Assembly: GCA_036500965.1 (NCBI GenBank)
Contig: DASYBC010000129.1
Span: 1 to 10,184 of the forward strand
Direction of reading: 5' to 3'
DNA from: AP-15 sp036500965
Lineage (GTDB): Bacteria > Pseudomonadota > Alphaproteobacteria > ATCC43930 > CGMCC-115725
Length of the DNA: 10,184 bases
Shown: positions 7,110 through 10,184 of the stretch, piece after piece
Numbering within the stretch: the stretch's first letter is position 1
Layout: the number at the start of each line of letters is the position of its first letter
Position numbers and translations under genes: made by a program
Notes under the pieces: generated by a model
The model's database searches: none
Told to the model about the DNA's origin: nothing
The model's input: only the letters and a program-made list of their open reading frames with translations

Positions 7110-8064
7110 TCGGCACGGTCCGCGGATTGCCATCGCCGCGGCCGATCCCGATCAAGGACCGTTCCTCGATCCTATTCCTCGAAAAGGGTCGGCTCGATGT
7201 GCGCGACGGCGCCTTTGTGCTGGTCGATGAGAACGGCGTTCGCGTGCACATCCCGGTGGGCGGCGTCGTGTGCCTGATGCTGGAACCCGGCACCCGCATT
7301 TCCCACGCCGCCGTGGCCTTGGGGCGCGCGCCGGCACATTGCTGATCTGGGTCGGCGAGGCCGGAGTGCGCCTCTATGCCGCCGGCCAGCCGGGCGGCGC
7401 GCGGGCGGACCGGCTGCTCTATCAGGCGCGGCTCGCCTTCGACGACGACGCGCGGCTCAAGGTCGTGCGCAAGATGTACGCGCTGCGCTTTGGCGAGGAG
7501 CCGCCGGCGCGGCGCTCGGTCGACCAGCTGCGCGGCATCGAGGGCGCGCGGGTGCGCGAGATGTACAAGGCTTTGGCCGCCCGCCACGGCGTCTCGTGGA
7601 ACCGTCGAGAGTATGATCCACACCACTGGGAGGGCGCCGATACCGTCAATCGCTGTCTGTCCGCCGCAACCACTTCTCTCTACGGCATTTCGGAGGCGGC
7701 CATTCTGGCGGCGGGCTATGCGCCGGCGATCGGCTTTCTGCACACCGGCAAGCCGCAAAGCTTTGTTTACGATATCGCGGATGTGTTCAAGTTCGAGACC
7801 GTGGTTCCCGGGGCGTTTCGGGTCGCGGCGGCGGCGCAGGACAATCGGCCGCTCGACGGCCATCGGGTGTCCGAGCCGGTTGGCGTAGTGCGGCGCCGCT
7901 GCCGCGATGCCTTTCGCCGCTCGCAACTCCTGATGCGGCTCATTCCGGCGATCGAAGAGGTGCTGGCGGCGGGCGGCCTTCCGGCACCCGATACCTCGCC
8001 GGAAGCGATGCCGGTGGCCTTCCCGGATCCGGAGAAATTGGGCGATGATGGTCATCGTGGTTGA
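7106..8064 (+). pseudogene. cas1: cas1 (type I-E integrase) with a one-base frameshift
   Basis: Cas1 is the integrase of spacer acquisition and acts as a complex with Cas2. The first frame gives MIGTVRGLPSPRPIPIKDRS through RISHAAVAL and stops at 7345. The next frame carries on from 7324 as ARAGTLLIWVGEAGVRLYAA to a stop at 8064. Putting back one base within the GGGG at 7321-7324 restores a continuous protein of about 319 residues, normal for Cas1e. All active-site residues are present (numbering of the restored protein): Glu146 in LRGIEGARVREMY, His213 in IGFLHTGKPQ, and Asp223/Asp226 in FVYDIADVFKFE. The start overlaps the fusion gene's stop (ATGA) and the 3' end overlaps cas2 by 20 bases, as usual in type I-E operons. 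As written the protein would be cut to 79 residues without the active site. Confidence 0.82.
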
Positions 8065-8379
8065 GAACGCACCACCCCGGCTGCGCGGCCGGCTGGCGGT
8101 GTGGCTGCTCGAAATTCGCGCTGGGGTCTACATCGGCAATTACAGCCGTCGGGTACGCGAGATGATCTGGAACCAGGTTCTCGGCTATATCGAGGACGGC
8201 AATGCGGTCATCGCTTGGGCGCCCCGAACGATGCCGGGTTCGAGTTCGACACCTGCGGACCCAATCGCCGGGTCCCCGTCGACCTCGATGGGTTTCGGCT
8301 TGTCGCGTTTACCGCCGACGCAGCATTGCCGCGGGAGCCCGGACCACTGGCTCAGCCCGACCGCCGTCGTCGCGGGTGA
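8045..8379 (+). pseudogene. cas2: cas2 (type I-E, Cas2e) with a one-base frameshift
   Basis: Cas2 is the central dimer of the Cas1-Cas2 integrase. The first frame reads MMVIVVENAPPRLRGRLAVW, LLEIRAGVYIGNYSRRVREM and on to DGNAVIAWA, the classic Cas2e N-terminal ferredoxin fold. It then leaves the family. One frame over, from 8221, the protein continues APNDAGFEFDTCGPNRRVPV and DLDGFRLVAF to a stop at 8379. Restoring one base at 8219-8220 gives exactly the family spacing between the Trp and the GF pair, and a protein of about 111 residues. In the written frame translation runs on to 8404 with unrelated residues. The start at 8045 is preceded by GGAGAA and lies inside the end of cas1. The leader and lone repeat follow within 25-70 bases, the normal place for the array. 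Confidence 0.8.
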
Positions 8380-8404
8380 ACAAACGTTCTCGGCGGTACG
8401 CTGA

Positions 8405-8448
8405 TTGAAAAGTGAATCGGGCCAGGTTATCAGGCGCTTCTCGGAAGA
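8405..8448 (+). promoter_or_regulatory. CRISPR leader with promoter-like elements
   Basis: The 44 bases between cas2 and the repeat are richer in A/T than their surroundings. TTGAAA (8405-8410) matches five of six bases of a -35 box, and 17 bases later TATCAG (8428-8433) is a four-of-six -10 match. Transcription would start near 8440, just before the repeat, as expected for a type I-E leader. I find no good IHF site (AATC and TTA are present but wrongly spaced). Confidence 0.55.
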
Positions 8449-8477
8449 GTGTTCCCCGCGCCCGCGGGGATGAACCG
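8449..8477 (+). CRISPR. Single type I-E CRISPR repeat, array collapsed
   Basis: These 29 bases are a textbook type I-E repeat: GTGTTCCCCGCG, then CCCGCGGGGATGAACCG. The stem CCCCGC (8454-8459) pairs with GCGGGG (8464-8469) around the loop GCCC. It differs little from the Escherichia coli repeat. It stands alone: the next 32 bases are not followed by a second copy, and I see no other copy in the window. The orientation matches cas1-cas2 and the leader. A lone leader-proximal repeat is what recombination between the first and last repeats of an array leaves behind. Confidence 0.85.
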
Positions 8478-8585
8478 AGCCCGGGCTGCATCTGGTCGGT
8501 TGCCGATAGAGCGTGCAGTTCTCATGAAAACCTTTTGTGGGTGACTTGACGATTACCCGGATGCGAAGCTGACGCCAGAGCCAGC

Positions 8586-9097
8586 GTGGCTGTGGCCGCG
8601 GCCAAAACCATGCTCGCCCCGCTGATCCTCGCCGCGTTCGTCGCGACCCTCACCACGTGCTTTGCGCCCGAGGAGAACTGCGGCTTGTTGGCGATCGGAG
8701 CCATCGATTCCGCCCGATCCGAAATCCTCGTCAACGCATATGCCTTCACCTTGGCCGGGCATTCCCGTGGCGCTGATCCGCGCGCACAATCGCGGGTTCG
8801 ACGTGCGCGTGATCGCCGATCGCTGGACGCCATGCGAGCGGCAGGAAGGCATCGATGCACTCGCCGCCGCCGGCATCCCGGTATGGATCAACGCTCATGC
8901 CCGGATCGCCCACGAAAAGGCGCTGGTGATCGATCGTAGGGTCACGATCGAGGGCTCCTACACTTCTCGGCCGGTGCGGCCTGGAACAATGAAGACCTAA
9001 ACGTCATCACGTCGCCGAGAGTGTCGCCGACGCCTATGCGGCGCACTGACAGGCGCGGCAGGTGGTGGCCGTCCGCTTCGGCGATACGTCGGATTGA
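8586..9097 (+). pseudogene. Phospholipase D-like nuclease/lipase gene with several lesions
   Basis: Pieces of a single-HKD phospholipase D-like protein (PLDc_2 type, often exported) lie in successive frames. The first (GTG at 8586 or ATG at 8610) has a signal-like start MLAPLILAAFVATLTTCFAP and then IDSARSEILVNAY. A frame change near 8752 leads to IPVALIRAHNRGFDVRVIAD and to the HKD motif HEKALVID. A second change near 8962 (SYNFS lacks one A) is followed by FSAGAAWNNEDLNVITSP. A third near 9020 is followed by ADAYAAH, then TGA at 9047-9049 where the family has Trp, then QARQVVAVRF and a final stop at 9095-9097. Three shifts plus a Trp-to-stop change make a read-error explanation very unlikely. 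The active-site motif is still spelled out. The gene lies just past the CRISPR repeat, on the same strand. Confidence 0.75.
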
Positions 9098-9114
9098 TGC
9101 CGGCGGTGATTGCC

Positions 9115-9318
9115 CTACCGGCGCTGACCCGTGACAACCATATCGACGCGCGGCCTGCGACATAGCCCGCAGACCAGCCGCTCGCGCTACTCTGGCACCG
9201 TCATCTCGGCGTCGTAGTGCTCGACCATTTCGGCCGGGTCGGGCTTGACCTGATGGCCGCAGTCAAGGCACCAAACGATGGGCCGCACCCCGGCTGCCGC
9301 AGCGCCGCCTAAGGTCAT
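9115..9318 (-). pseudogene. Zinc-ribbon small hypothetical gene with a Trp-to-stop change
   Basis: From the ATG at 9318 the minus strand reads MTLGGAAAAGVRPIVWCLDC, then GHQVKPDPAEMVEHYDAEMT and VPE, then TAG (9189-9187). In the same frame it continues RERLVCGLCRRPRVDMVV and TGQRR to TAG at 9117-9115. The whole would be a 67-residue protein with two CxxC pairs (WCLDC and VCGLC), a zinc-ribbon pattern seen in small unnamed proteins. The family reads PEWRERLVC, so the stop replaces a Trp codon (TGG to TAG). Translation ending there would lose the second metal-binding pair. It is the last of three small genes on this strand, 20 bases after the stop of the gene at 9339-9581. A 3' scrap of a relative lies at 4705-4764. 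Confidence 0.6.
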
Positions 9319-9338
9319 CGGCCGCCCGGGTTCCGATT

Positions 9339-9581
9339 TCACGGATCGTTTGCGGTGCACGGATATAGCCGGGCGAACTCGCTGTGCGGATATCGCCTGA
9401 CTGGGTTGGCGCGCAGCCATTCGGCCGCCCCGTCGGCGCTGCCGAGGGTGGCCTCTGCCGCGATGGCTTTATCTGAGTCGCCAAGCCTGACCCGCCAAAC
9501 GCCATCATAGAACCACGATACTTCGCCGTTGATTTCGCTGTCGTGCAGCGCGGCGATGATCGCGCCGAGTTCGAGCTTCAT
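9339..9581 (-). CDS. Conserved hypothetical protein, 80 aa
   Basis: This intact small protein begins MKLELGAIIAALHDSEINGE, continues VSWFYDGVWRVRLGD and ends near PHSEFARLYP. It resembles a small alphaproteobacterial hypothetical family marked by ALHDSEINGxVSWFxDGVW; no function is known to me. It is probably cytoplasmic, with no signal or membrane segment. The ATG at 9581 is preceded by GGAGGGG at ideal spacing, and its A-T-G-A overlaps the stop of the upstream small gene, so the pair is translationally coupled. The same frame is open far upstream (to 9893), but that part is the shifted reading of the neighbouring gene. It is the only undamaged member of this minus-strand trio. Confidence 0.65.
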   Translation of the reverse strand: MKLELGAIIAALHDSEINGEVSWFYDGVWRVRLGDSDKAIAAEATLGSADGAAEWLRANPVRRYPHSEFARLYPCTANDP

Positions 9582-9797
9582 GCTCCCCTCCATCGTCCCC
9601 TCCCGCGCCCGACACTTGACCCTGCGCCGGCCGGCAGCGGTGGCCGCAACTCCGGTCGTGGCGCCGGTGGTTCGAGCTTGTCGGGAACTGCCCGCAACGG
9701 CGCGAGCCGGGTGCCATGGGATAGGGGCGAAATCGATTGTGCGGTGGAGGAACTGGACGAGCGCGCGAGCCTCGTGATTGGTTAGATTGAGCGTCAT
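9578..9797 (-). pseudogene. Frameshifted small hypothetical gene (MTLNLT... type)
   Basis: The ATG at 9797 opens MTLNLTNHEARALVQFLHRT ID, the usual N-terminus of a small hypothetical family. Then the frames scatter: YPMAP appears in one and LAPLRAVPDKLEPPAPRPEL in another, running on as RPPLPAGAGSSVGRGRGRWR to a TGA at 9580-9578. Together they look like one protein of about 73 residues with a Pro-rich C-terminus, broken by an indel around 9735 and another around 9715. The final TGA overlaps the ATG of the next gene, supporting this as the true end. As written, ribosomes starting at 9797 would run into the next gene's frame and make a joined product of 152 residues. The function is unknown. 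Confidence 0.5.
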
Positions 9798-9837
9798 AAT
9801 CCCGGAAATGGTGCTACGGTAGACGATCCGGCATGCG

Positions 9838-9963
9838 ATGCTGCCCGCGCTGCTCTTGTCGATGCTCGCCGGCTGCGCGGGCGGGAATGCCATGCTCGGC
9901 CCTGATCCTGGCGGCGGCTTCTATTGCCAGCACAACGCGTTTGAGGGCTGCGCAAATTCGTGA
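9838..9963 (+). CDS. Small predicted lipoprotein, 41 aa
   Basis: A short frame from ATG 9838 reads MLPALLLSMLAGCAGGNAML and ends QHNAFEGCANS. It has a short hydrophobic signal with a clear lipobox, L-A-G-C at residues 10-13, so Cys13 would be lipidated and the mature peptide of 29 residues anchored in the membrane. A stop at 9820-9822 excludes an earlier start. No strong ribosome site is seen. It runs divergently from the minus-strand trio and 7 bases ahead of the fragment at 9971. Such tiny Cys-containing lipoproteins are common and unnamed; the function is unknown. Confidence 0.45.
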   Translation: MLPALLLSMLAGCAGGNAMLGPDPGGGFYCQHNAFEGCANS

Positions 9964-9970
9964 GCCGGCG

Positions 9971-10072
9971 ATGATCCCGGAACTCGATATCTGGCGCGCC
10001 GCGAACTTGCTGATCCGCCGGTATGGCGCCGAGGCCGGGATTAACCCGGATATCTCACCGGGCGGCTGCTGA
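9971..10072 (+). pseudogene. Truncated small hypothetical gene cut at an apparent insertion point
   Basis: From ATG 9971 the frame reads MIPELDIWRAANLLIRRYGA E, the N-terminus of a small alphaproteobacterial hypothetical family (about 60-70 residues; DIWRAANLLIRRHG is typical). After about 22 residues family character stops, and the rest (GINPDISPGGC) is encoded by the different-looking sequence beginning near 10039. The gene is therefore probably broken by an insertion or rearrangement. It lies 7 bases after the small lipoprotein gene on the same strand, suggesting a former two-gene unit. Recognition rests on a short stretch. Confidence 0.4.
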
Positions 10073-10184
10073 TGTTGGATTTTCTGACGTATCAGGCTGC
10101 TTGTCGGGGTTTTGGGGCCGCGAGCCTGGCGTTTTGAGCCTGTCGGGGCGCGGCTGAGCGGTCGCAGGGTGAGCGACGGCGTGG
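10039..10184 (-). mobile_element. Possible insertion-sequence end (IS1380-like), continuing past the window
   Basis: Read on the minus strand, the last part of the window ends with GGTGAGATATCCGGGTTAAT at about 10058-10039, which resembles terminal sequences I associate with IS1380-family elements. Immediately beyond it the small gene at 9971 loses its normal sequence. The stretch 10073-10184 also differs in character, with T-runs in GC-rich surroundings and no gene of its own. If right, a transposase gene would lie to the right on the minus strand. No inverted repeat partner or target duplication can be seen within the window. Confidence 0.3.

Noticed and set aside
6338..7133. Minus-strand open frames of 181 and 262 codons over the cse2-cas6e gene
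   Set aside because: They are antisense to the clearly recognised Cas proteins and show no motif.
7319..7330. Programmed -1 ribosomal frameshifting in cas1 (and likewise in cas2 at 8216-8224)
   Set aside because: Neither site fits the X XXY YYZ slippery pattern in the incoming frame, and Cas1e and Cas2e are not known to need it.
6976..8055. Minus-strand open frame of 359 codons over cas1
   Set aside because: It is antisense to cas1, whose conserved active site is read on the plus strand; the long frame reflects base composition.
8516..8536. Possible degenerate second CRISPR repeat (AGTTC followed by ATGAAAACC)
   Set aside because: It shares only the outer few bases of the repeat, lacks the whole stem, and the implied spacer length of 38 is wrong for the usual 32-33.
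9339..9893. A single 184-residue minus-strand protein
   Set aside because: It joins two small genes: the MTLNLT start at 9797 and the MKLELG start at 9581, the latter with its own strong ribosome site and an ATGA overlap with the other gene's true end. The first part (9893-9798) has no character.

Overview
The window is GC-rich DNA from what looks like an alphaproteobacterium, probably Rhizobiales-like. That guess rests on the style of the Cas proteins, the type I-E repeat, and a set of small hypothetical proteins of a kind I associate with that group. No marker gene is present, so the assignment is soft.

Left third (1-4032), all on the minus strand and apparently intact: a metabolic hydrolase cluster. 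In transcription order it holds an alpha/beta hydrolase resembling aryl-formamidases/esterases (4032-3136), a 444-base spacer, a large alpha/beta-hydrolase-domain protein (2691-712), and an amidohydrolase-2 family enzyme that runs off the left edge (700-1). The last two are tightly coupled. The spacer holds a plausible extended -10 promoter, a 13-base palindrome and two hairpins.

Middle (4033-5135): a decaying stretch of small genes. It holds a DUF883/ElaB-like membrane-anchored protein with a frameshift just before its C-terminal membrane tail, a 3' scrap of a zinc-ribbon gene, and a frameshifted hypothetical gene.

Centre (5125-8477): the main item, a collapsed type I-E CRISPR-Cas locus. 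It contains cse1/cas8e without its first roughly 95 residues, one open frame joining the N-terminal half of Cse2 to the C-terminal half of Cas6e, cas1 and cas2 each with a one-base frameshift, an A/T-richer leader with promoter-like elements, and one lone 29-base repeat. cas3, cas7e, cas5e and the rest of cse2 and cas6e are missing. The simplest history is an in-frame deletion from inside cse2 to inside cas6e, a second deletion removing cas3 and the 5' end of cse1, and collapse of the array to one repeat. As written it cannot form Cascade, cut crRNA or interfere. The Cas1 active-site residues are still encoded.

Right third (8478-10184): more decay. It holds a phospholipase D-like gene with several frameshifts and a Trp-to-stop change, a minus-strand trio of small genes (two broken, one intact), a tiny intact lipoprotein gene, and a small hypothetical gene whose usual sequence stops abruptly at what may be the end of an insertion sequence leaving the window on the right.

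The intact hydrolase genes beside many broken small genes argue for real pseudogenisation around the CRISPR locus. One-base read errors could still explain some of the single frameshifts, especially those in cas1, cas2 and the 4777-5135 gene.
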